This document shows, piece by piece, positions 8,500 to 18,278 of a DNA stretch of 64,000 bases. This stretch comes from Oopsacas minuta (lineage: Eukaryota; Porifera; Hexactinellida; Lyssacinosida; Leucopsacidae), in the NCBI GenBank assembly GCA_024704765.1, contig JAKMXF010000222.1, forward strand, positions 186,001 to 250,000. The letters are read 5' to 3'. The position numbers were made by a program, and so were the translations under genes. Under the pieces are notes generated by a model. It was not told where the DNA came from, searched no databases, and was given only the letters and a program-made list of their open reading frames with translations. Numbering within the stretch: position 1 is the first letter of the stretch; each line of letters opens with the position of its first letter.

Positions 8500-8814
8500 A
8501 GAACTAAAAACAATGAAGGAATTTACGTTAAGTGTACGGAGGCATAGATTTAATCTAATCAGGTTAATTACTCGCTCATTTCATATGGCTACAAAATCCC
8601 ATAATCACCAACCCTCATAGATTCTTGGATATTACGTTTTACAAGATGTCAAGGTTAATTTTATGATACTACTTGCTAATATGCGAGCTCCGCTCTATAA
8701 GGGTTGGTAAGTATGGAATCCCCAGCTGTTATTAAACAGTAATTAAACGCATTCAAAAATTTATAATTACGTCGTGACGTTGAAATTAAAGAACTAGACA
8801 CCATAAAATAATAT
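8500..8814. other. Spacer between INTS1 and RIC1
   Basis: It holds the 5' flank of RIC1 and the 3' flank of INTS1 (both minus strand). The only structure I see is the inverted-repeat relic at 8600-8715, listed separately. Confidence 0.5.
8600..8715. repeat. Inverted-repeat element with CATACTTACCAACCCT-like ends
   Basis: The left end CATAATCACCAACCCTCATAG and the reverse complement of the right end, CATACTTACCAACCCTTATAG, are near-identical over about 21 bp. The right terminus resembles GTTGGCAAGTATG seen at 26255-26267 and 48270-48290. There is no coding content, and it is probably a small MITE. Confidence 0.5.
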
Positions 8815-11800
8815 CTAGCAGGCGAACTTATCAGCTAGGCACGTTTTTATAGAATTAATTAACTCCTCTTTAACCTCGTGAAATTCCTTAGCTGAAATAA
8901 GTAGCATACTTCTCATCACGCGTCGAGCATCTGTCTTAGAACATAGCACAACAACTTCCGGTATATACTTAATGATTCCGCTAACCATAACAGGGTCACC
9001 AGAGGTTAACGCTTTCAAAATATACGGGATAAACTCTGCACAGCTACTAGGATTCAGTTTAAGATGGCGAATAGATAAGAGTGTAGCTAGCTTTCTACAG
9101 AATTGATCCGGGTGAACTATCAGTGTATGTAGACATGGAGCAAACTCAACTAGGATACTAGCACGGGACATAGATTGATCCTCCAATTCCTGTAACACGT
9201 ATAGGATAGTCTCATTGCTGTTGTGACGTAATAACCGGTTTTTAAACGGGATCAATTGTACAGTTCTTGGAGCAGGCGGTTCTGGGAAAATAAACCCAAA
9301 ATTCCTGTTGTTGATACATAGCATTTTAGGCTTGTTATAACGAATGGAAGTCACGATTTGTTGGATAGATTCAACGCTATGATGGTTAGAAGCTATTCCT
9401 TCTAAATGCTGTCTGTGTTGAATTATAAATTGATAGAATTGCTTGAAATTTGCACTTAAATACGCTAGCAACATTTCACCCATTGATTCTAATAATGAAT
9501 TACAAGATGCAGTACTTTTCTTGTCAGTTGAAAAGGTATTGAAATAACAAGTGAAAATCGCGTTTAGTGACTCACTGTATATATCTTTATAAATGTTAGG
9601 CTGCAAGAGTTTGAGTAAGCTCAATATCTGCGATAAAAGAACTTGATTTTGCCGTATATTATCAGATTGCAACGAAACAGAATTCGAACTTATAAATGAA
9701 GGTAATAGGGGAAGATGACGTAGAAAAAGTGTTTTATGTTTAGTTGCGATTTTTTTCAAAATAAGCACGTATTTTAATTGGGAATTTTGTGTATCATTGG
9801 GGAGGACTAGACGAGATAAAAGTTGGTGTAATCTTGTATCACAAACACTCGGATGCCATAAACTCATGCTTAGGGGTAAAGTGTCAAATAAATCTGATGG
9901 TATTTCCGTTTCCGGCCAGATGAGGTAAAGAAAAAGTGCAAAATGTAACGCTAACAGTTCTTTCTTATTTATCAGGAAGGAAATAGAGTTTTTTTGCTTC
10001 TCTGTCTCATCTTTTAATAGTACAATTAACATTGGGATCCGTTTGTAAAGAGCGTCGAAGAACAATTTACGATATGATTCGCTCGTGTCTAAACTATCCA
10101 GGAATTCAGAAAGAATTACACCCGTTTGACCGGACATAGCCTGGACCGTGTCTTTGAATTCGTTATAAATTCTATTAAGGATATTAAGAATGTTGTCAGT
10201 TACCTCCAATTTATACTGTTTCCTCAACCCAAAACACCATAAAGGCGAAACAACATTGAGGTTTGAGCGTCCTTGCCATAAACGAGCTGCGTTCAAAGAG
10301 CCCCAAAGAAAATCTAAATAAGCAGTGTTGGATGATTGGAAACCGTTTGATAATAACAATTCGGAAACAAACTCCCAAGATAGTTCAGACATAAAGAATG
10401 ACAACATATACGGCAGATAGTATTGGTTAAAAAGTACTGGAGCAAGCTTATGTGACGTGTAATGCGCTGAGAAGCCAATATCCGGATCAAGCAGAGTCAA
10501 ACAGTCGAAATATTTTCCAACAGAAACTCTGAAATAACCAAACTCTGGCGTATCAAGAGACATCACTAAATTCTGTTCAAACTGTTGGTGAAGTAAAGTT
10601 AGAATAAAATTTAATGTTTTTTGCGAATCTCCATGTTGCAGAGTAGATAACAGCACATGCCAGATCAACTTATTAATCTTGTTGTACTCAATCTCTTCAA
10701 GGATATTCAAAACCTTCATTAACTTGTTGAAATCAAAACGTCGAAATTTCTCACTGTCAGCTGTCAAGCAAATAAGTTGGTTTGCTAACTGAATAGTCTT
10801 TTGAGTGTCTCGCGATGCTTTTTGTATAATTTCATTAATGAGTTTGCTTGGGTCTTCTCTTAGCCTTTCTTGTAAAGGATGTGATATGTCAGGGAAATAT
10901 TCGTGGATTAAAGGCACAAGAGAGCCGGTTTGATTCGGATAGTGTGTTATGAAGTGTAAAGTTTCGGTAAATTCACGTGTAGCACCCTGATTAACATGTG
11001 CAATACATAGCAGTTTTATAATCGGACAAGACCAAGTACCTTTCTGGAACAAAGCGTCAAGCACTGATCGACCAGATCGATTTGAAGACACCAGTTTATG
11101 AAGTTTATTCACTACCATGGTGATGGTGGTAAAATTCTGATTCCAATTTGTAGTAGCGTTTTCAAGGATATTTGATGTAATAGATCGTAGTAGTAGTGCT
11201 TGGTTTGAGTTAGATTCATTGACTATACAAGATGTACGAGTATTGAATACCTGAAGTAAATGTTGCTCTAAGGATTTTCCATCCAATTGGTCATATTTTG
11301 ATATCTTCTTTGCTGGGATTTCACCACTAAATGAAGTAATTTGTAAGTCTAGCATGGAACTCGTGTGCGGATAGATGACACTTTGTATTCCCATTGTCTC
11401 TGTTAAAAATCGGTTAAAATGTCTACCCTCTTGATAACCCATATGTTTATAGGAATCTGTGAGATTTCGCAGATAAGGCAGGCTGTTGCCTAGCTCTGGA
11501 TTCTGTAACCCGATTTTTAGCGACTCAACTGAGTGAGAAACCTTCTCGTCAAGAGATCTCAAAATAACCCTAGCACTCTTTCCAGTGAGGCCTTGGAATG
11601 TTAGCAATTTGAGTGTAGTTTCAGTATCAAGCATTTTTACAATAGTTTGAGCCACAGGGTGCCTGGAGGAGTTCAGAAAAGCTAATACATACTCATTGGG
11701 AAGGAAATCTTGTTCTTTGATGAATATTTGAAGTGGAAATGGTTCACAATCTGGAAACCATAAATGAAACATTTCTTCACCGCCGATATTTTCATTTACG

Positions 11801-14800
11801 AGTGAATCATAAGCTAACACCATGAATGTTGTCTTTATAAGGGAATCAGGTAGCTTTATTGATGTTCCATTCAAATGTACAGGAATCCAGTTTATAGTGT
11901 CAAGCTGGTCAAAATGTGTGAAAATATAGTTTGTTGTTTTTAGGATAATATTGTGTAAACAAGCCAGTAGTTGTGTCGAGATTATTAAGTCTTGCATTTG
12001 GAAGCAAGAATTGAAAAATAAATATCGCTCTTGTAGCATATCAACAAGAGATAAGATGAAATTTTCTAGATTTTCTGGTATATATTTGTCGATGAAGGTA
12101 AGTGCAGCAATAATGACGTCATGTTGGAATTCAGACCGACAGCAACTCAATATAATTTGTATAAGATTTGGTCTGAGTATTTCAAACGATGGCAAATTTG
12201 GTATACCATTCAAAAGCCATGAGATATTTGAAGCTTTTTCCGTTTGAGTCTCAAATATAGACTCTAATGCTGTCAAAGTAAGTTGTCTGTCAGAGGTAAG
12301 AGTCTGTTTGGGTGGAATTAATCGCGATAGGAAATAGCTTAACACAGTTAAACTCGTCTCACATTGATCTGGTGGAAGGTATAATACGTTACGTAAACGT
12401 TCTGTGATCGTTTTCTGACGTCGTTCGAATTTCTCAGCTAATTTGTGCTTTTTCACAGCTTTCATAGACATTTGCTCGTCTAACCCCGATATATACAATT
12501 CGCATAACGAAATTATGGGAAGCGCATTCACCGAATATTCTCCGTCAGTTTCCAATACATCTGACAGCCATTTAAGCGACCCAGCGCTTCCTTGACGTTC
12601 AATAAGTTCCAGCAAAAAATCTGGCTCTCGACATTGGAAAATTTGTTTAGCTAATCCAAAGCTATTATTCAGTTCAGTTATATGATCGACAATACTCACA
12701 GCTGGTCTACGTGGTTCACCATGAATGTCATATATCATTAAGTTCAACTGCGGTTCATCGTCAGTGAACCTTCTCGCGGAAAATTTGATCGTTTCTTCCT
12801 CCTCTTTCTTTCCTAAAATACTCTCTCTAGACAGTACACCCATTTCAGTAGCATGCTTAAAACCTAAAGTAGTAGGGTATTTGTATTCACCAGTCAGACA
12901 CATCTCTATAAGCATACTTAAAGTTGGGTAGTTCTTAACTGCTTCGCTACCTAGAACTTGTAAATTACAAATCGATAGAATCAATAGCAGTACCCAACTT
13001 CGCCAATAATATTCTGTGTAGCAATATACGAAGTTTTCTGTATCTTTTGAGTCAGTATGTGTTTCACCGTTCAACAGACTTAGCCGAAGAATATTTTCAA
13101 AAATATCTGGATTCGTGCAAACGAGATTGTAATGGGAATTGAGACTGTTATAAAAGATCTTTTCTAGAAGAGAAATGATAGTTGGAGATGTAACATGGAT
13201 ATTTTCCTTATAAGGGAATGAACATATGGTTATTAGAGAATTTTCTAGAATCGTTCCTTGGTGGAGCATTTTCTGCAAAGTGCTACGCTCGTTTTCATTC
13301 GGCCATTCTTCTTTGCTCCAATCCGCTTCAAATAATACTAATCTCCTTATAAGTACATTATAGAATTGTTCAGTAGTAGTAGTAGCAGGAAGTATTGTAG
13401 ATACGACGTTGATGAGCCACGAAATTGCATGCATTTGGACTATGGATAAGTAGCTGTTCATATCTTTCATGTTGTGTGCGGCTTTCTTAGAAGCTTCGTG
13501 TGAAAGAGACAAAGTATCGCGATTTAGAAAATGCGCATTGTTGACAGAAACCCATATAACAAGATCCGCGATTATGTAAACATATTTCAACTTGAAAGTT
13601 GTCTCCATTCTGCGAAATTTCTCTTGATTTCTTTCTTGTAACAAACAACTTGCTAGTATTTGAAAATTCAAATCCTGCTTTACCTGCCGAACTAATTCAT
13701 GAATCAATTGCTTTAGCGGTTTCAGCATTTCATCTTGTTCAAGTAACAACTCTTGACAAATTAAAGCTAATTTTCTAGCACATTCATCTGTGTAATTTTT
13801 AAACATCATTTGCAGAAGAGGAATATTTGTACTTTGATTCTTCCTGGAGCTCAATTCGTTGAGCAAGATCTGTTTGAAACATAGCGCTAAGTTCTCTTTC
13901 GTTCTGACAAGAATCTGCATAGCTGCTATGTATGGTGGGTTGGATAACTTCGTTTTTAGACGCATTGTAACTAGAGTTGTTATAGTCTCTGTGTCTTCTG
14001 GTGCCTCGCATACAGATACAATCGTATTGAGTAGGTCTATCAGACCTTTTGATATTTTCACTCCATTTAGCCAAACCTCAAACTGCTTCGAAATAGACAG
14101 TCGTAGCTCTGGATAACAACTAGCTATCCTCAGAAACATGTTTAGAGATTTAGGTACGCTAACCAATTGTCGTTTCTGTAATGCATCATTCACAACTGTC
14201 ATAACATATTTCTTTATGGAAGATTGAGAGGTATGAGTGAATCTGAGCTTTATTTCACAACCGGGGAACAAGAATTCCGAATTAGGCTGACTAGAAAGGC
14301 TCTGTTCTTGCTCTTCGATTTCGTTTCGTATCAGGGCAGAGTTGTGTCCGAAACCTGTCAAAATGTTTAGTACAAACTTACGACAAGAAGGCAAATCAAC
14401 CCATACTCTATCCCCCATAGCATCATCTATATAATAATGTGCTATCACCTCTGGCCAATCCTGTGATTGAGCTAAGATCTCCAAAATGAGATTCGCGATG
14501 AAAATATGTAAAGTAGGTGATTGCTTTTTGAATGGTTCTTTCTTCAAAAAGCTTAGAATAGTTTCAAATACTTTTGGTGAAGATAGAGTTTGTGGTTTGT
14601 CTTTAGCAATGTACATAAATGAAGTAAGGAGAGTCGTGTCTGGTTTTGTTTTAGAGAACTTCAGCGTTCTGAGTCCGTTCATCAGAATATTATCTCGTCG
14701 AGTATCTGAATCAGCTAGATTGACTTCTTTAAGAAATTCGTGTGCAGAGGTTTCATTGCCGAGGAGACTGGAGTAAGTTGGGTTCAGGATTTTGGGAGTT

Positions 14801-14943
14801 GTAATAACAGGTTCTGCTTCCTCGGGTTTCATGTCAGATTTTAGGGTTGGAGGTTTAGCCCCGAGCTTGAAAAGCTCAGAGGTAAGTGGTTTCTGGTGTT
14901 TACCTCTACGCATGCCTGGTACTTTTTTTTCTGTCTGCTCCAT
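8815..14943 (-). CDS. INTS1: Integrator complex subunit 1
   Basis: INTS1 is the large scaffold of the Integrator complex, which cleaves snRNA 3' ends and attenuates paused Pol II transcripts in the nucleus. The product is 2042 residues (human INTS1 is about 2190), encoded without a visible intron, which is remarkable for an animal gene of this size. It is almost wholly alpha-helical HEAT-like repeats. The N terminus is short, basic and disordered. Family-type segments include VWVDLPSCRKFVLNIL near residue 180, SMLIEMCLTGEYKYP near 680 and LTVLSYFLSRLIPP near 865. The assignment rests on overall length, helical pattern and these blocks. An acceptor-like AG (TTCATTAG) ends one base before the ATG on the minus strand. 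It is divergent from the ENKD1-like gene across a 511-bp spacer. Confidence 0.88.
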   Translation of the reverse strand: MEQTEKKVPGMRRGKHQKPLTSELFKLGAKPPTLKSDMKPEEAEPVITTPKILNPTYSSLLGNETSAHEFLKEVNLADSDTRRDNILMNGLRTLKFSKTKPDTTLLTSFMYIAKDKPQTLSSPKVFETILSFLKKEPFKKQSPTLHIFIANLILEILAQSQDWPEVIAHYYIDDAMGDRVWVDLPSCRKFVLNILTGFGHNSALIRNEIEEQEQSLSSQPNSEFLFPGCEIKLRFTHTSQSSIKKYVMTVVNDALQKRQLVSVPKSLNMFLRIASCYPELRLSISKQFEVWLNGVKISKGLIDLLNTIVSVCEAPEDTETITTLVTMRLKTKLSNPPYIAAMQILVRTKENLALCFKQILLNELSSRKNQSTNIPLLQMMFKNYTDECARKLALICQELLLEQDEMLKPLKQLIHELVRQVKQDLNFQILASCLLQERNQEKFRRMETTFKLKYVYIIADLVIWVSVNNAHFLNRDTLSLSHEASKKAAHNMKDMNSYLSIVQMHAISWLINVVSTILPATTTTEQFYNVLIRRLVLFEADWSKEEWPNENERSTLQKMLHQGTILENSLITICSFPYKENIHVTSPTIISLLEKIFYNSLNSHYNLVCTNPDIFENILRLSLLNGETHTDSKDTENFVYCYTEYYWRSWVLLLILSICNLQVLGSEAVKNYPTLSMLIEMCLTGEYKYPTTLGFKHATEMGVLSRESILGKKEEEETIKFSARRFTDDEPQLNLMIYDIHGEPRRPAVSIVDHITELNNSFGLAKQIFQCREPDFLLELIERQGSAGSLKWLSDVLETDGEYSVNALPIISLCELYISGLDEQMSMKAVKKHKLAEKFERRQKTITERLRNVLYLPPDQCETSLTVLSYFLSRLIPPKQTLTSDRQLTLTALESIFETQTEKASNISWLLNGIPNLPSFEILRPNLIQIILSCCRSEFQHDVIIAALTFIDKYIPENLENFILSLVDMLQERYLFFNSCFQMQDLIISTQLLACLHNIILKTTNYIFTHFDQLDTINWIPVHLNGTSIKLPDSLIKTTFMVLAYDSLVNENIGGEEMFHLWFPDCEPFPLQIFIKEQDFLPNEYVLAFLNSSRHPVAQTIVKMLDTETTLKLLTFQGLTGKSARVILRSLDEKVSHSVESLKIGLQNPELGNSLPYLRNLTDSYKHMGYQEGRHFNRFLTETMGIQSVIYPHTSSMLDLQITSFSGEIPAKKISKYDQLDGKSLEQHLLQVFNTRTSCIVNESNSNQALLLRSITSNILENATTNWNQNFTTITMVVNKLHKLVSSNRSGRSVLDALFQKGTWSCPIIKLLCIAHVNQGATREFTETLHFITHYPNQTGSLVPLIHEYFPDISHPLQERLREDPSKLINEIIQKASRDTQKTIQLANQLICLTADSEKFRRFDFNKLMKVLNILEEIEYNKINKLIWHVLLSTLQHGDSQKTLNFILTLLHQQFEQNLVMSLDTPEFGYFRVSVGKYFDCLTLLDPDIGFSAHYTSHKLAPVLFNQYYLPYMLSFFMSELSWEFVSELLLSNGFQSSNTAYLDFLWGSLNAARLWQGRSNLNVVSPLWCFGLRKQYKLEVTDNILNILNRIYNEFKDTVQAMSGQTGVILSEFLDSLDTSESYRKLFFDALYKRIPMLIVLLKDETEKQKNSISFLINKKELLALHFALFLYLIWPETEIPSDLFDTLPLSMSLWHPSVCDTRLHQLLSRLVLPNDTQNSQLKYVLILKKIATKHKTLFLRHLPLLPSFISSNSVSLQSDNIRQNQVLLSQILSLLKLLQPNIYKDIYSESLNAIFTCYFNTFSTDKKSTASCNSLLESMGEMLLAYLSANFKQFYQFIIQHRQHLEGIASNHHSVESIQQIVTSIRYNKPKMLCINNRNFGFIFPEPPAPRTVQLIPFKNRLLRHNSNETILYVLQELEDQSMSRASILVEFAPCLHTLIVHPDQFCRKLATLLSIRHLKLNPSSCAEFIPYILKALTSGDPVMVSGIIKYIPEVVVLCSKTDARRVMRSMLLISAKEFHEVKEELINSIKTCLADKFAC

Positions 14944-15454
14944 CCTAATGAATTTCCTAATATAGTTTTGTTCAAAGATAGTTATCAGATAAATTCATGG
15001 GTGACCAAGAAATATACAACTTATACTCAATTATGCGTAAAACATTGAATGAGTAAAGCCATAGTTTTTAGGAAATCTATGGCAAAATGACCCATAAGAG
15101 AAATGAAAGTGAACCAGTGCAGAATATAATTAGATGTGGGTTGATAATATTTAAGAATATTTGTTAATGCGTAGCAGTTTATGATTGTCATCCACTTAGA
15201 ATCTGGGAATCCCTAATAATTTCCCCATTAGTTATAATGATGCTAGTTCGGAGAAATCAATCTGATATCCGCAAATGACTTGATTATTTTGGGGCAACAA
15301 ATATTTTGCGAGTAGACAATTTTCACATGCAGTTTTCCGAATGTTTGGTAGCCTTAGTCATAATTTTTTTGGGGCAAGGCTTCATTCTAAATATCTAGAA
15401 AACTTGATTATGCTATTATTATGGGCGTGTTAGTTATCTTATTCTAGTTATAGC
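14944..15454. other. Bidirectional intergenic region, INTS1 / ENKD1-like
   Basis: The two start codons face away from each other, so this 511-bp stretch must hold both promoters or splice-leader regions. It is AT-rich. I see no convincing TATA box, repeat or RNA gene. Confidence 0.5.
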
Positions 15455-16342
15455 ATGTCTAGTTGGACAATAGGAACAAGATGTGCTTCTCAACAGAGAG
15501 CACGTAGTGTAATTCCACATGACCCAGGGTTCGAAATATTACCAAATAACCCTCTTTCACCACACGGCTCAATGAGCTCTCGCGTAGACTACTTCCCAGC
15601 TGGGAGAGTCCGTCCTGAGGCGAGAGAAATCGCGAGTCACCACCACTCGGGCACAGTAGGTGTATTATTCCAAGCTGAACCGAGACAATTTGTACCAAGG
15701 AAACCTGCAAAAAAGGATTATTTCAAACAGAATTATCGTCGTGTTCGCGAAATAGAACGCTTCACTCAATCACGTTTAGAACCCCCTATAGAGAAACAAC
15801 AGCCAGTCATCAAATCTGCGCTCAAATATCGCGAAACCCCTTCTAGATTAGGCGCCGTAACGCGGCCATCATCAACTTCAACTGCCCGACCACTTACTCC
15901 CTCTCAGAAGAACTATATTTCCCTCAATAACAAACAAGCAGCTGATTTCCGCTTAAAACGTCCACCAAGCGCAGAAAAAATTCGCGCAGTGGAGGAAAAA
16001 CTAGATCAAAACCTAAGAGCCTATAAACGAGGCTCTATCCCTTCCTACCTAAGGAAGAGACAGGAAGAATGGCACCAACATGAAGTAGAACGTATTTCTA
16101 AAATCCCAGATCCTGAATGTCCACCAGGTCACGTGGCAATGGCTGAAACCGAGCGAATGGAAACAATGAATTTACTAACTAAAAGTAAAAACGAGCTATT
16201 AGAAGACCTAAAATCTATGCCAATGTGTACGGATACACTGAAGGGAATGCAAAAGAAATCCTTACTTGAGAATAAACTAGCTGAGATAGATGATGCAATA
16301 AAAATATTCTCACGGAGGAAAGTGTATGTCAAACAAGACTGA
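15455..16342 (+). CDS. Enkurin-domain protein, ENKD1-like
   Basis: The protein has 295 residues from one exon. The C-terminal 75 residues form an enkurin domain: a CPPGH motif near residue 222, the ERMETMNLL helix, the LPM-type turn with DTLKGMQ, and the terminal IFSRRKVYV block. Upstream lies YLRKRQEEW (about residues 198-206), shared by ENKD1 and enkurin. The N-terminal half is basic and Pro/Ser-rich. ENKD1 binds microtubules and acts at centrioles and cilia; enkurin is a ciliary microtubule inner protein. The long, basic N terminus with VGVLFQ favours ENKD1 over enkurin. The start is the first ATG. The gene runs divergently from INTS1. Confidence 0.78.
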   Translation: MSSWTIGTRCASQQRARSVIPHDPGFEILPNNPLSPHGSMSSRVDYFPAGRVRPEAREIASHHHSGTVGVLFQAEPRQFVPRKPAKKDYFKQNYRRVREIERFTQSRLEPPIEKQQPVIKSALKYRETPSRLGAVTRPSSTSTARPLTPSQKNYISLNNKQAADFRLKRPPSAEKIRAVEEKLDQNLRAYKRGSIPSYLRKRQEEWHQHEVERISKIPDPECPPGHVAMAETERMETMNLLTKSKNELLEDLKSMPMCTDTLKGMQKKSLLENKLAEIDDAIKIFSRRKVYVKQD

Positions 16343-16501
16343 TACAAACTTGTATCAGCTTTTGCTGCCTTTATGACATCATCTTGCTATTTTTACTATT
16401 GACGAGCTGTGTGTACAACATTTACTATCTGAAACAAATTAATCATCTGCAATTAACATTTATATATTCAATAAGGGGGAATTTACAATTCCGTATTATT
16501 A

Positions 16502-16685
16502 CAGTCAACTCCAGTTATATCAAATTTCAAGGGACTGCGATAATTTATTCGATATAAGCAGAGTTCAATATAACCGATTGGGTGTATGTTAGTTTGACGG
16601 TTAGGGACCATATTTGTACAATTTCAGACTTTTATAAAAGCGGGTATTTCCATATTTCCGTGTTTGATATAACAGGAGTTGACTG
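16502..16685. mobile_element. MITE family 1 copy (184 bp)
   Basis: It begins CAGTCAACTCCAGTTATATC after TA (16500-16501) and ends GGAGTTGACTG at 16685. The right-hand TA has become GA. The inner motifs GGACTGCGATAATTTATTCG and GGGACCATATTTGTACA match the copy at 755. It lies 91 bp upstream of the enolase ATG. Confidence 0.82.
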
Positions 16686-16776
16686 GATTTGTTGCTGAAT
16701 AGTATTCCAGATAAATATACGATAGTATTACAATGATTTTGTAATTACGTATTAGAAAGATATAAGAATACTTCTA

Positions 16777-18087
16777 ATGTCGGTTACATCATTATACGCT
16801 CGTGAGATAATCGATTCTCGTGGCAATCCAACAGTAGAAGTAGACCTCAAGACGTCTGCTGGCCTCTTTAGAGCAGCAGTCCCTTCCGGCGCTAGTACAG
16901 GAATCTATGAAGCGCTTGAGCTGCGTGACAAAGACCCCAAACGGTTTCTAGGCAAAGGTGTACTAAAAGCGATATCAAATATCAATGACATAATTGCGCC
17001 AGCTCTTGTAGCACAAAGCCTTGATCTTACAGATCAAACTGCAGTAGATAAATTCCTAATTGACTTAGATGGAACTGAAAATAAAACCAAATTGGGCGCC
17101 AATGCGATATTAGGCGTATCTTTGGCGGTTTGCAAAGCTGGAGCTGCTATAAAAGGAAAACAATTGTATGCTCATATTGCAGATTTAGCTGGGCGTCCTA
17201 CTGATAAATTTGTTCTGCCCTGTCCTGCGTTTAATGTCATCAATGGAGGCACACATGCTGGGAACAAACTGGCCATGCAGGAGTTCATGATATTACCGAT
17301 TGGAGCTGATAATTTCCGCGATGCATTGCGAATTGGTTGCGAGGTTTACCAGGTGTTGAAAAAGGCGATCAAAGATAAATACGGACAAGACGCAGTTAAT
17401 GTAGGTGATGAAGGTGGTTTCGCGCCTAACATTCAAGATAACACGGAAGGTTTGGAGCTGTTGAAAGTCGCGATTGAGAAGGCAGGCTATACAGATAAGA
17501 TTGTAATCGGTATGGATGTAGCTGCTTCTGAATTCTGTAAGGATGGGAAATACGATCTCAATTTCAAAGATAAAAACTCTGATCCCTCGAAATACTTGTC
17601 AAGCGCCCAGCTAGGGGATCTCTACAAGACTTTCATCAAGGATTACCCTGTTGTATCTATTGAAGATGCATTTGATCAAGACGATTGGGAGGCTTGGTCT
17701 GCACTCACAACTTCAGTGGACCAACAAATCGTAGGAGATGACTTGACAGTTACCAATTCTATACGCATACAAACTGCCATTGAGAAAAAGGCCTGTAATT
17801 GCCTTCTGCTAAAAGTTAACCAGATTGGTACAGTGACTGAGGCCATAAAGAGCTGTAAGCTCGCGCAGGACAACGGTTGGGGTGTAATGGTATCTCATCG
17901 TAGCGGAGAAACTGAGGATACCTTTATTGCAGATCTTGTTGTCGGTCTTAGAACCGGACAAATCAAGACCGGCGCACCGTGTCGTTCAGAGAGAACCGCA
18001 AAGTATAACCAACTTCTCAGGATCGAAGAGGAGTTGGGAGATAGAGCTATTTTTGCTGGTAAGAAATTCCGTAATCCTCTTCTATAA
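16777..18087 (+). CDS. ENO1: Enolase (phosphopyruvate hydratase)
   Basis: Cytosolic glycolytic enzyme that converts 2-phosphoglycerate to phosphoenolpyruvate. The 436-residue length is typical and the gene is a single exon. Family hallmarks are intact: [15 protein letters not shown] near residue 38, the [16 protein letters not shown] block with the active-site His, GDEGGFAPN, the Mg-binding GMDVAASEF and [19 protein letters not shown], the catalytic Lys346 in [10 protein letters not shown], and the signature [15 protein letters not shown]. The C terminus has the usual CRSER and [13 protein letters not shown]. Only one enolase is seen here, so the symbol is by family and not by vertebrate orthology. 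Codon use is less AT-biased than in its neighbours, as expected for a highly expressed gene. Confidence 0.97.
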   Translation: MSVTSLYAREIIDSRGNPTVEVDLKTSAGLFRAAVPSGASTGIYEALELRDKDPKRFLGKGVLKAISNINDIIAPALVAQSLDLTDQTAVDKFLIDLDGTENKTKLGANAILGVSLAVCKAGAAIKGKQLYAHIADLAGRPTDKFVLPCPAFNVINGGTHAGNKLAMQEFMILPIGADNFRDALRIGCEVYQVLKKAIKDKYGQDAVNVGDEGGFAPNIQDNTEGLELLKVAIEKAGYTDKIVIGMDVAASEFCKDGKYDLNFKDKNSDPSKYLSSAQLGDLYKTFIKDYPVVSIEDAFDQDDWEAWSALTTSVDQQIVGDDLTVTNSIRIQTAIEKKACNCLLLKVNQIGTVTEAIKSCKLAQDNGWGVMVSHRSGETEDTFIADLVVGLRTGQIKTGAPCRSERTAKYNQLLRIEEELGDRAIFAGKKFRNPLL

Positions 18088-18278
18088 GAAATTTATTCCC
18101 TTAGGCTTTGGCTAATTAGAGGAACTTCTAATTTCGGTATGTTAGGTATATATAATAGCATTGTGTGTGATTCGATTTATTCCTTAATCATTCTATTACG
18201 GTGAAATTTCATTTTTTCATCTCATTATTTATAAGTTAATTGTAATTGCATCTTTGCCATACAGTTAGATAATTATTA

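Noticed and set aside
15525..15540. GGTTCGAAAT as a possible tRNA B box
   Set aside because: It lies inside the ENKD1-like coding sequence and no A box or acceptor stem pairs around it.
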